Below, in pieces: positions 46,518 to 53,998 of a stretch of DNA of 64,000 nt. Origin of the DNA: Paracrocinitomix sp039939375 (GTDB lineage: Bacteria; Bacteroidota; Bacteroidia; Flavobacteriales_D; Crocinitomicaceae); contig JBDVJO010000002.1 of NCBI GenBank assembly GCA_039939375.1, positions 1 to 64,000 of the forward strand. Reading direction: 5' to 3'. Under the pieces are notes generated by a model. It had not been told where the DNA came from. It saw only the letters and a program-made list of their open reading frames with translations, and did no database searches. The position numbers and the translations under genes were made by a program. Each line of letters starts with the position of its first letter. Positions within the stretch are counted from its first letter, which is position 1.

Positions 46518-46866
46518 TATCGATTGCGAATTTATTTATAGCCTCATTTAGCGAAGCTGCAATATTAAGAACTGTATTTAGTTTAGTAAGCAACAGAACA
46601 TGACTAATTTTATCAGAGATATTAACAATGTATAGGTCGCCTCCGTGATTTCTACATTTAGTCATTACTTTGATAAGGTTATTGATACCTAGGCTATTCA
46701 AAAGTTTTACGCCTTCTAGATTCAAAATTATCTTAGATTCTTGATTGTTGATAAGTAAATCAAGCTGTTTTTGAAGCGGGAAAAAATCTTGGTCAGTTAA
46801 TGGTGAACCTTCTAAATAAAGTTCATTGCACGTTATGTGATGTTTAACTTTTACTTTTAAACTCAT
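46507..46866 (-). CDS. STAS-domain protein (anti-sigma factor antagonist-like)
   Basis: A 119-residue single STAS domain with the alternating strand/helix pattern (KIILNLEGVKLLNSLGINNLIKVM, DLYIVNISDKISHVLLLTKL). At the site of the phosphorylated serine in SpoIIAA/RsbV (D-S-S/T-G) it has N-S-L-G, with Ser58 at the likely phospho-position. It is overlapped at both ends, by fur (4 nt) and purA (11 nt). No RsbW-type kinase is in the window. It is a candidate target for the PP2C phosphatases at 37692 and 40487. Confidence 0.82.
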   Translation of the reverse strand: MSLKVKVKHHITCNELYLEGSPLTDQDFFPLQKQLDLLINNQESKIILNLEGVKLLNSLGINNLIKVMTKCRNHGGDLYIVNISDKISHVLLLTKLNTVLNIAASLNEAINKFAIDNES

Positions 46867-47318
46867 TTTTCTGAGTTAGCTGGTTCAGTTATTTTTTCTC
46901 CGTAAAAATAAAGTGAGTGATTGTGAATTTTCACATTGAATAATTCTTCAACTGTCGCCTTGATTTTTTCTATTCTTGGGTCGCAAAATTCAATCACGTC
47001 ACCAGAGTTCGTACAAATTACGTGGTCATGTTGTCTAAACCCATAAGCTTTTTCAAATTGTGAGATATTATCAAATTGATGTTTTCTCACCAAGTTTGAA
47101 GACAATAATAGCTCCATGGTATTGTAAAGCGTTGCTCTACTTACACGGTAATTCTTGTTTTTCATACTCACATATAATGACTCAATGTCAAAATGTCCTT
47201 TATGAGCATAGATCTCAGCAAGGATAGCAAAGCGTTCTGGGGTTTTACGGTGTCCGTTTTTCTCTAAAAAATTAGAGAAGATGTCTTTAACGGTTTCTTG
47301 AAGTTGCTCTTTTTCCAT
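46863..47318 (-). CDS. Fur-family metalloregulator
   Basis: A transcriptional repressor of the Fur/Zur/PerR family, 151 residues from the ATG at 47318. An in-frame start at 47354 adds 12 hydrophobic residues and looks non-functional. It has an N-terminal winged helix (FLEKNGHRKTPERFAILAEIY ... RVSRATLYNTMELL) and a C-terminal dimerisation domain with FRQHDHVICTNSGDVIEF and HNHSLYFYG. The usual structural-zinc CxxC is CxxS, with another cysteine in EFCDPRI. The metal (iron, zinc or manganese) cannot be decided. It lies 72 nt after spoT and overlaps the STAS gene by 4 nt. Confidence 0.9.
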   Translation of the reverse strand: MEKEQLQETVKDIFSNFLEKNGHRKTPERFAILAEIYAHKGHFDIESLYVSMKNKNYRVSRATLYNTMELLLSSNLVRKHQFDNISQFEKAYGFRQHDHVICTNSGDVIEFCDPRIEKIKATVEELFNVKIHNHSLYFYGEKITEPANSEK

Positions 47319-47390
47319 AAGGATGGATTTGTATAGCAAAAAGGCTATAAGCAAAGATACGAAGAATTCTGATTGAAAATTAAGTGAGAC

Positions 47391-49598
47391 CTAGATTCTT
47401 GTTACCTGTTTCACTCCTTCAATTTGCTCAAATCTGAGAATTAAATCATCTAATTGTTCGGTATCATAGACATACAATTGAATTCTTCCTTCAAACGTTC
47501 CGTCATCTGATTCAAATGAGATTGATTTCATGTTTACACCAATTACAGAAGAAACGATTGTCGTAATAGAGTTAACAATACCGATATCATCTATTCCTGT
47601 AACCACTAAGGCAGTTAATCTTTCTTGAAGACGATCACTTTGCCATGTTGCTTTTAAAATACGATAAGCGTAATTGGACATTAATTGAGTAGCATTCGGA
47701 CAATTGCTTCTGTGGATTTTAATACCATCTGTTGCTGTAATAAAACCGAAAACTCTATCGCCAGGAATAGGGGTGCAGCAGTTTGCTAATTTGTACTCAA
47801 ACTCTTTGAAATCTTCACCTATGATGATGGTATCTTTTTTAGCATCTACTTGTTGGATGATTTCGGTTAAATCGTCTTTTTCTTTTTGTGAAGGCTTTTT
47901 CTCGATTACAAAATTATGGTTGTCAATTTCGAGTTGCCTGATTTTACTGAGGTCTAATTTACCTTTTGCAATCTGATAATAGAACTCTAGAGATCCAGTA
48001 ATGCCGTAAAATTTTTCTAGAATTTGAATGTTTTCAGATGTCCAGTTTACCTTTAGCTGCCTTAATTTTCTTTGTAAGGTTTCTTTTCCGTCCGCCCCAA
48101 TTTTCTTGCGTTCTTCTTTTAAAGCCGATTTAATTTTAGACTTCGCCCTGGCAGATGCCACGAACTTGAGCCAATCTTCTTTTGGTTTTTGCTGGGTAGA
48201 TCGAATTATATCTACTTGATCTCCTGACTGCAATACATGGCTGAGAGGCATTAATTTTCCGTTCACTTTAGCTCCGATACATGAAAGTCCAATATCGGTA
48301 TGAATATCAAAGGCAAAATCTAGCGTTGTTGCATTTTTAGGCAATACCCTTAAGTCACCTTTTGGGGTAAAAACATAGATTTCATCAGAGAATAAATTCA
48401 ATTTGAATTCATCTATGAAATCTTCTGCATTAATTGATGGGTTCTCAAGTAAAGCTCTTACTTCGCCAACCCACCTGTCAAAGGTGTTGTCTTGACTAGA
48501 GTTTTCTTTGTATTTCCAATGAGCTGCATAACCCTTCTCGGCTATTTCGTCCATTCGTTTCGTTCTAATTTGAACTTCTACCCATTTTCCTGAAGGACTC
48601 ATTACAGTAGTATGTAGTGATTCATAACCATTGGTTTTAGGCGTAGAAACCCAATCCCTTAAACGGTCAGGATTTGGCTGATAAAAATCGGTCACAATTG
48701 AGTAGATTTTCCAACATGAAGGTTTTTCATCTTCATAAGGTACATCTGCAATAATACGGATTGCGAAAATGTCATATATCTCGTCAAAAGTGACGTGTTT
48801 GTTCTGTATTTTCTTGAAGATTGAAGGGATAGATTTTGTTCTCGCTTTGATTTCGTAATCTAAGCCTTCAGCTTCTAATCTTCCTTTAATAGGATTGGTG
48901 AAATGACGAATAAATCTGTTTCGTACCTCTTTGGTTTTCTCAAGTTTGATTTCTATTTGTTCATATATAGATGGTTCTTTATACTTGAAAATAATGTCTT
49001 CAAATTCGTTTTTAATGGCGTTGAATCCTAATCTGTGCGCCAGTGGTGCATATAAAAATTCGGTTTCTGAACAGATTTTCAGGCGTTTGTCTGGTCGCAT
49101 AGAACCTAAGGTTCGCATGTTATGCAGACGATCGGCCATTTTTATAAAAGTTACTCTTAAATCATCCGAAATTGTTAAGATGAGCTTTCTAAAGTTTTCA
49201 GCTTGCAAAGAAATATTGTCGTCAAATACTTCTGGGATTTTAGTCAAGCCATCAATAATAGATCGACATTTTAAGCCGAAGTGCTCTTCAATATCGTTGA
49301 GCGTTATATGCGTATCTTCTACCGTGTCATGCAGTAAAGCACAAACTATTGCAGTAGTCCCAAGTCCCATTTCTTCGCAGCAAATTCTTGCCACTGCTAT
49401 GGGATGATAGATATAGGGTTCGCCTGATTTTCTGCGCATATCTTTATGCGCTTCAACGGCGATATCAAAAGCTTTTCTGATGAGCCTTGTATCTTCTTTG
49501 TCACGATAGTTACGACTCGCTCTTAATAAACCTTTATAAGCGTTAAGAATTTCTTTACGCTCTTGTTCTATATCTATTCCTTCAGGGTTGTTTGCCAT
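47391..49598 (-). CDS. spoT: Bifunctional (p)ppGpp synthetase/hydrolase (RelA/SpoT)
   Basis: Makes and degrades the alarmone (p)ppGpp of the stringent response. The 735-residue protein has an intact HD hydrolase domain (HPIAVARICCEEM, LLHDTVEDTHI; residues ~40-200). The synthetase domain follows (~240-370; IFAIRIIADV, DWVSTPKTNGYESLHTTV, VEVQIRT). Then come a TGS domain (~395-455; FTPKGDLRVLPKNATTLDFAF), a zinc-finger-like middle (CCTPIPGD) and a C-terminal ACT domain. Both catalytic domains look complete. It lies 5 nt after fahA. Confidence 0.96.
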   Translation of the reverse strand: MANNPEGIDIEQERKEILNAYKGLLRASRNYRDKEDTRLIRKAFDIAVEAHKDMRRKSGEPYIYHPIAVARICCEEMGLGTTAIVCALLHDTVEDTHITLNDIEEHFGLKCRSIIDGLTKIPEVFDDNISLQAENFRKLILTISDDLRVTFIKMADRLHNMRTLGSMRPDKRLKICSETEFLYAPLAHRLGFNAIKNEFEDIIFKYKEPSIYEQIEIKLEKTKEVRNRFIRHFTNPIKGRLEAEGLDYEIKARTKSIPSIFKKIQNKHVTFDEIYDIFAIRIIADVPYEDEKPSCWKIYSIVTDFYQPNPDRLRDWVSTPKTNGYESLHTTVMSPSGKWVEVQIRTKRMDEIAEKGYAAHWKYKENSSQDNTFDRWVGEVRALLENPSINAEDFIDEFKLNLFSDEIYVFTPKGDLRVLPKNATTLDFAFDIHTDIGLSCIGAKVNGKLMPLSHVLQSGDQVDIIRSTQQKPKEDWLKFVASARAKSKIKSALKEERKKIGADGKETLQRKLRQLKVNWTSENIQILEKFYGITGSLEFYYQIAKGKLDLSKIRQLEIDNHNFVIEKKPSQKEKDDLTEIIQQVDAKKDTIIIGEDFKEFEYKLANCCTPIPGDRVFGFITATDGIKIHRSNCPNATQLMSNYAYRILKATWQSDRLQERLTALVVTGIDDIGIVNSITTIVSSVIGVNMKSISFESDDGTFEGRIQLYVYDTEQLDDLILRFEQIEGVKQVTRI

Positions 49599-49603
49599 TT
49601 CGC

Positions 49604-50875
49604 TTAGGTAGCCGGTAAAATTTTAGTTGAAACTTCTCCAAAACCAATTTTGACTTCATCATTTTGGCAATGTCCTCTCATGATGACCGTATCTCCGTCT
49701 TGTAAAAATTTTCGTTCTGTTCCGTCAGACATTTTAAAAGGCTTGGTTCCTTTCCAAGAAATCTCAAGCATAGAACCGTATTGACCTTCATTAGGTCCGC
49801 TAATAGTTCCTGATCCCATTGCATCTCCTAAACAGATGTTGCATCCATTAACAGAGTGATGCGCTAATTGTTGGTTCATATTCCAGTACATGTATTTGTA
49901 ATTAGATTGACCCACTACATTCTCTGCTCCGTTTTCTGGTTTAATAATTACGTCTAAGTTGATGTCGATATGCTTATCGCCATTGTATTCAAGATAAGGA
50001 AGTACCTTAGGTTCTTGCACGGGCCCTGGAATTCTGAATTGCTCTAGAGCGTCTAGAGTGACGATCCATGGAGAAACAGATGAAGCAAAGTTTTTACCTA
50101 AAAATGGTCCTAAGGGAACATATTCCCACCCTTGAATATCTCTGGCAGACCAATCATTGAAAAGCGCCATACCAAAAATGTAGTCATCCGCTTCGTCTGT
50201 AGATATACTCTCTCCTAAAGGTTTCCCTTCAAAAGTATAGAACACCGTTTCTAATTCGAAATCTAACAAATTAGATGGTCCGAAAACGGGAACTGTTTCA
50301 GTAGGTGGTTTTTTCTGTCCTTTAGGTCTAACGATATCCTGACCTGAAACTATGATAGAAGATGCTCTTCCGTGATATCCTACCGGAATATGTTTCCAAT
50401 TCGGTAATAATGCGTTATCAGGGTCTCTAAATAAGCATCCCACATTGAATGCGTGCTGTTCGCTTGAATAGAAATCAGTGTAGTCTCTTGAATGAATAGG
50501 AAGCAACATGGTTACTTCAGACTGCTTTATCAAAACTTTTTCGTGATGCTCAGTTTTAGCTTGTAACTCAGCGTTTGAATCTAGTAAAAGGTCATAAATA
50601 CGTTCTCTTAGTTTTCTCGCTCCAGTTTTTCCTTTGCGCATCATATTGTTCAAATACTGATAGTCAAAATCTTCTAATTCAAAACCTAAGTTTGAAAGGT
50701 ATCCCAATTCAAAAAGTTCTTTTAAGTCTAAGACATAATCTCCAATGGCAGAACCTACCCTTGGGCTCTTTGAATTACTTTTGAAAGTTCCGAAAGGGAT
50801 GTTTTGAATTGGGAAGTCAGAGTTTTCTGATACATTTATCCAAGACTTAGCTGAATTTGAAATTTTAGTTGACAT
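49604..50875 (-). CDS. fahA: Fumarylacetoacetase
   Basis: The last step of tyrosine catabolism, splitting fumarylacetoacetate into fumarate and acetoacetate. The 423-residue protein has an N-terminal FAA domain (GVLSTK-type sandwich; FPIQNIPFGTF). The catalytic C-terminal domain follows, with DFYSSEQHAFNVG (catalytic His), GYHGRASSIIVSG, LDFELETVFY and FNDWSARDIQGWEYVPLGPF. The metal-binding acids are present. No other tyrosine-degradation gene is nearby. It is first in the leftward run, with its own promoter, and spoT begins 5 nt later. Confidence 0.95.
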   Translation of the reverse strand: MSTKISNSAKSWINVSENSDFPIQNIPFGTFKSNSKSPRVGSAIGDYVLDLKELFELGYLSNLGFELEDFDYQYLNNMMRKGKTGARKLRERIYDLLLDSNAELQAKTEHHEKVLIKQSEVTMLLPIHSRDYTDFYSSEQHAFNVGCLFRDPDNALLPNWKHIPVGYHGRASSIIVSGQDIVRPKGQKKPPTETVPVFGPSNLLDFELETVFYTFEGKPLGESISTDEADDYIFGMALFNDWSARDIQGWEYVPLGPFLGKNFASSVSPWIVTLDALEQFRIPGPVQEPKVLPYLEYNGDKHIDINLDVIIKPENGAENVVGQSNYKYMYWNMNQQLAHHSVNGCNICLGDAMGSGTISGPNEGQYGSMLEISWKGTKPFKMSDGTERKFLQDGDTVIMRGHCQNDEVKIGFGEVSTKILPAT

Positions 50876-50900
50876 AGTATTTTTAATGCTTAATTTGTAA

Positions 50901-50932
50901 CAAATTTAAAAAGAATAAGATTCTGAGTTCAA
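50901..50932 (-). promoter_or_regulatory. Promoter of the fahA-leftward operon
   Basis: On the minus strand a TTG (50932-50930) and TAAATTTG (50908-50901) are separated by 21 nt, the usual Bacteroidota -33/-7 spacing. The -7 element is 25 nt before the fahA ATG. The same bases are the upstream region of the divergent gene at 50965. Confidence 0.6.
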
Positions 50933-50964
50933 GAAATAAAATAATTGCTGGTTGGATTGCCTTT

Positions 50965-51498
50965 TTGTTTGTTTTATTTCATTCCATTTCTTTGTTTATT
51001 TATGCGGCTCCAGCGTCTATTGTTCCAGGCGGAGGTAAAAAAATAGTTTCACCTTATGTGTACCCCTTGTTTGATCAAACTTGGTCAATGTTTGCCCCTT
51101 GTCCCACAGTAGACGGGAAGATAAAAGTTAATATTCAGCATAAAAATGGAGAAACAGGATGGTTTTACCCGCTCGAATCAGATTTATCCTGGCACCGCAC
51201 TTTAAGAATGTCTCATCACGGAGAGATGGCTTTGTTAGAATTAAACCTTATTTATTGGGTAATGCTGGATAAAGTGGATTTTAATCTTCAATATGATGAA
51301 GCGTTACTTTATCCGATTTCAGATTATTTTAAAGATGGATACAGTTATATTTTATTAAAACGTTTCGTTTATGGAATAGCTGTTAATCTTGATTTAGAGC
51401 CAATAACTGCTGAAGTAATCTGTGAAATTGAAGAAGTAGATACTGGTGTTAGTGGAGATTTAATAATACCTGAATTCAAATGGTTGTCAAATGAATAA
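50965..51498 (+). CDS. Membrane-anchored protein, possibly DUF5819-like, paired with an HTTM protein
   Basis: At least 177 residues, with one N-terminal membrane anchor (LFVLFHSISLFIYAAPAS) and an extracytoplasmic domain containing WSMFAPCPTVDGKI and TGWFYPLESDLSW. The annotated start is a TTG at 50965. The frame is open upstream to 50887 and encodes basic residues and the start of the same hydrophobic helix (SSRNKIIAGWIAF), so a non-ATG start near 50920 would give a better anchor. The pattern resembles DUF5819 proteins, which occur next to HTTM proteins; I am not certain of the family. It overlaps the HTTM gene by 8 nt. Confidence 0.72.
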   Translation: MFVLFHSISLFIYAAPASIVPGGGKKIVSPYVYPLFDQTWSMFAPCPTVDGKIKVNIQHKNGETGWFYPLESDLSWHRTLRMSHHGEMALLELNLIYWVMLDKVDFNLQYDEALLYPISDYFKDGYSYILLKRFVYGIAVNLDLEPITAEVICEIEEVDTGVSGDLIIPEFKWLSNE

Positions 51499-52411
51499 AA
51501 TCATTCAACATTTCATATCACCATTTGGTCAAATTGAAAAGGTAGAATTTTTCAGAAAGGCACTTTATTTATTTTTATTTCTAAATACCTTGACTCTTCT
51601 GCCCATTGCCCATGATTTATTTGGGTATTATGGAGTAATAGGAACACGCGGCTGGAATACCAATATTTCGTTTTTGAATCAAGGCAGTTACGGATTAATA
51701 AACTTGTTGAGTCATCCAGCTAATTCACATTATAGCTGGGTTTATATCTTGTTTATTTTAGGTCAAATGTCATTTTTGATTTTGGGATTAATCGGGAAAT
51801 GGCCAAGGTTATCTTCATTTATGGTTTACTTTTTCACAGTGAATCTTTTCATGAAAGGCTACTTAGCGTTTACTGGTGGAGAGGTTCTGGTAAACTTTAT
51901 GCTCTTCTATTTAATGTTTGTGCATCCACCAAAAAAAGAAGGGGTAGGTGGGGAACTTCAGAATATTTTGAATCAGGCTTTCTACAAAATCATGCTTATC
52001 CAAGTTTGCTTGGTTTACTTTTTCAGTGCTTTGTATAAGTTGTATGACGCACCTTGGGTTGAAGGGAAAGCGCTGATGTATATTTCAAGAATAGACGGTT
52101 ATTCTACATTACCATTTGAATGGTTGTTTGCTGAAAACCCAACTTTGTCAATGTTCGCTACTTACGCAACATTGGCTTACATGATTTTGTTTCCTTTTAT
52201 AGTTTGGGTAAAGAAAATTAAAACACCATTTTTAATGATAGGACTGATTTTTCATATAGGAATATCTTTTGGAATGGGAATTTTTTCGTTCGGTGTGATA
52301 ATGATATTGATGTACATCTTGTTTCTAGATAAAGAACAGATTCAAACAATAAAAGAAAAGATTAAAAGACGAGTTCCGAATAGGGTTATTGGAATCTTTT
52401 CACGTCAATAA
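51491..52411 (+). CDS. HTTM-domain (vitamin K carboxylase-like) membrane protein
   Basis: A 306-residue multi-helix membrane protein. The HTTM/VKGC-like fold is suggested by an N-terminal helix, GYYGVIGTRGWNTNISFL, then the signature IQVCLVYFFSALYKLYDAPW followed by EGKALMY, and a late FHIGISFGMGIFSFG helix with a conserved histidine. Eukaryotic VKGC carboxylates glutamate; bacterial HTTM functions are unknown. It has no C-terminal beta-sandwich. It overlaps the preceding gene by 8 nt, and its last 26 nt overlap a convergent FKBP gene. Confidence 0.82.
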   Translation: MNKIIQHFISPFGQIEKVEFFRKALYLFLFLNTLTLLPIAHDLFGYYGVIGTRGWNTNISFLNQGSYGLINLLSHPANSHYSWVYILFILGQMSFLILGLIGKWPRLSSFMVYFFTVNLFMKGYLAFTGGEVLVNFMLFYLMFVHPPKKEGVGGELQNILNQAFYKIMLIQVCLVYFFSALYKLYDAPWVEGKALMYISRIDGYSTLPFEWLFAENPTLSMFATYATLAYMILFPFIVWVKKIKTPFLMIGLIFHIGISFGMGIFSFGVIMILMYILFLDKEQIQTIKEKIKRRVPNRVIGIFSRQ

Positions 52412-53318
52412 GTTCAATATCAAATATTAAAGTAGAATTGGGTTCAACCACCCCTTTGCCTTCAGGTCCATAGGCTAGAGTATGAGGGATGTATAATCTG
52501 CTCATTCCACCTTCTTTCATCAAGCCTACGCCTTCTTGCCATCCCGGAATTACACCCATTAATGAACCTTTGAAAGGAATGTTTGAAGGAATTGTAGACT
52601 CAAAAACTCTTCCATCAATAAATCTAGCAGTATAGTGAATAGTAACAGAGTCTGTGACATTAGGTGAAACGCCATTTCCTTCTTCAATAACTTCATACTG
52701 CAAACCTGATGAGGTCTCAATTACCCCTTCAAAAAGCAGGTTCTCTTGCATGAACTGGCTGCCATTTTCTAAGTTAATTTTAGAGTAATACTTAGTTAAT
52801 TCTCTTCTTGCATCCATGTAGGGCATAGTTGGTTCAGCTGCTGACATACCTTCGTGAACACCATCTGCCAAGTACTCGACTTCAATTTCTTGATCTATTT
52901 TTCTACCTACAAGAGCACTTACCATGTTAAAGCCTTCATCCAAGCCAACTAAATAGCTGGCATCATTTTTAGAAACTGCATTTTCATTTATTCCACCATC
53001 AGGTAACAAGTATAGATCCAATAAACTATCTTTTTCAAAGAAAGAAATTCTTAAGTCTCTTCCTAATAGATAATCTGTAAGTCCCAATTCAATTTGTCGA
53101 ATATTAAACTTATCAGATACTTCTGCTGAGGTGTATGTTAGGTAGCATCCTCTGGCGTGATCTAATCCAATACAATAACTTATTTTTTGAATATATGTAT
53201 CAAATTCAATCTTATTGGTTTGAGTTGAGTCTGAATCATTTTCAACAGAGTCATTCTCCCCATCTCCTGAACAGGAGATGAGAAAAAGACCAATAAATAT
53301 GTAAACAAGTTGTTTCAT
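52386..53318 (-). CDS. FKBP-type peptidyl-prolyl isomerase lipoprotein
   Basis: A 310-residue outer-membrane or periplasmic lipoprotein. The signal ends LFLISC, with Cys16 lipidated. An N-terminal FKBP_N-like helical dimerisation region (about 40-200) precedes one FKBP domain (about 210-308; SGLQYEVIEEGNGVSPNV, VTIHYTARFIDGRVFEST, GWQEGVGLMKEGGMSRLYIP, LAYGPEGKGV). It speeds proline isomerisation during envelope protein folding. It starts 1 nt inside the stop of the other FKBP gene (TAATG), so the two are coupled. It converges with the HTTM gene with a 26-nt overlap. Confidence 0.92.
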   Translation of the reverse strand: MKQLVYIFIGLFLISCSGDGENDSVENDSDSTQTNKIEFDTYIQKISYCIGLDHARGCYLTYTSAEVSDKFNIRQIELGLTDYLLGRDLRISFFEKDSLLDLYLLPDGGINENAVSKNDASYLVGLDEGFNMVSALVGRKIDQEIEVEYLADGVHEGMSAAEPTMPYMDARRELTKYYSKINLENGSQFMQENLLFEGVIETSSGLQYEVIEEGNGVSPNVTDSVTIHYTARFIDGRVFESTIPSNIPFKGSLMGVIPGWQEGVGLMKEGGMSRLYIPHTLAYGPEGKGVVEPNSTLIFDIELIDVKRFQ

Positions 53319-53917
53319 TATGCAATGCTGATCAACTCAACATCAAAAATTAAAGCCATATAAGGTTTAATCGGTCCACCTGGATGTGGATTTGCACCAT
53401 AAGCTAAATCTTGAGGAATGTATAATCTCCATTTTGATCCTGCTGGCATTAATTGTAAAGCTTCTGTCCAACCTTTAATTACTTGGTTGACTCCAAATGT
53501 TGCCGGTTCACCTCGATTCACTGAGCTGTCAAAAACAGTTCCATCAGTTAAGGTTCCGTGATAATGAACTGTTACTTGACTTGTAGCCTCTGGTTTTTCT
53601 CCGTCAGCAGCAGAAATAATTTCATATTGTAATCCTGAAGGTAGCGTTGTAACACCATCTTTTTTAGCGTTTTCTGCTAAAAATTGATCACCTTCTTCTT
53701 TGAATTTTGCAAATTTTGATTCGTTTACTTCAGTTAAGTAGGTTTGAATTTTCATGTTCGCCTCTTCAGGACTGAATCTAGTTTCTGCTTTTGCAAATAC
53801 CGCTTTCATTCCATTTACAAACTCATCCAAATTTAACTCTTCTAAATTTTGATTTTCTAAACTTTGTGCAATACTCATTCCAACTCCGTAGCTGGCATCA
53901 TCTTTTACTGTACTCAT
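53318..53917 (-). CDS. FKBP-type peptidyl-prolyl isomerase (FklB-like)
   Basis: A 199-residue isomerase with no signal peptide from this start. It has an N-terminal dimerisation helix region (ASYGVGMSIAQSLENQNLEELNL) and an FKBP domain (about 95-197; SGLQYEIISAADGEKPEATS, VTVHYHGTLTDGTVFDSSVN, GWTEALQLMPAGSKWRLYIP). It looks like the cytoplasmic FklB form, paired with the lipoprotein form downstream. It is probably the first gene of this pair; the surface operon ends 32 nt beyond the next terminator. Confidence 0.92.
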   Translation of the reverse strand: MSTVKDDASYGVGMSIAQSLENQNLEELNLDEFVNGMKAVFAKAETRFSPEEANMKIQTYLTEVNESKFAKFKEEGDQFLAENAKKDGVTTLPSGLQYEIISAADGEKPEATSQVTVHYHGTLTDGTVFDSSVNRGEPATFGVNQVIKGWTEALQLMPAGSKWRLYIPQDLAYGANPHPGGPIKPYMALIFDVELISIA

Positions 53918-53940
53918 TCGTTAATTTTTTACAAAGATAC

Positions 53941-53981
53941 AAACAAAAAAAATCCCATCCTGAATGAACAAGATGGGATTT
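53941..53981 (-). terminator. Rho-independent terminator of the adhesin/PorP/OmpA operon
   Basis: A 10-bp stem (AAATCCCATC at 53950-53959, complement GATGGGATTT at 53972-53981) with a 12-nt loop is followed on the minus strand by a run of Ts (53942-53951). It lies 18 nt after the OmpA-like stop codon and upstream of the FKBP pair. Confidence 0.88.
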
Positions 53982-53998
53982 AAATCTTTTAGTAAATA

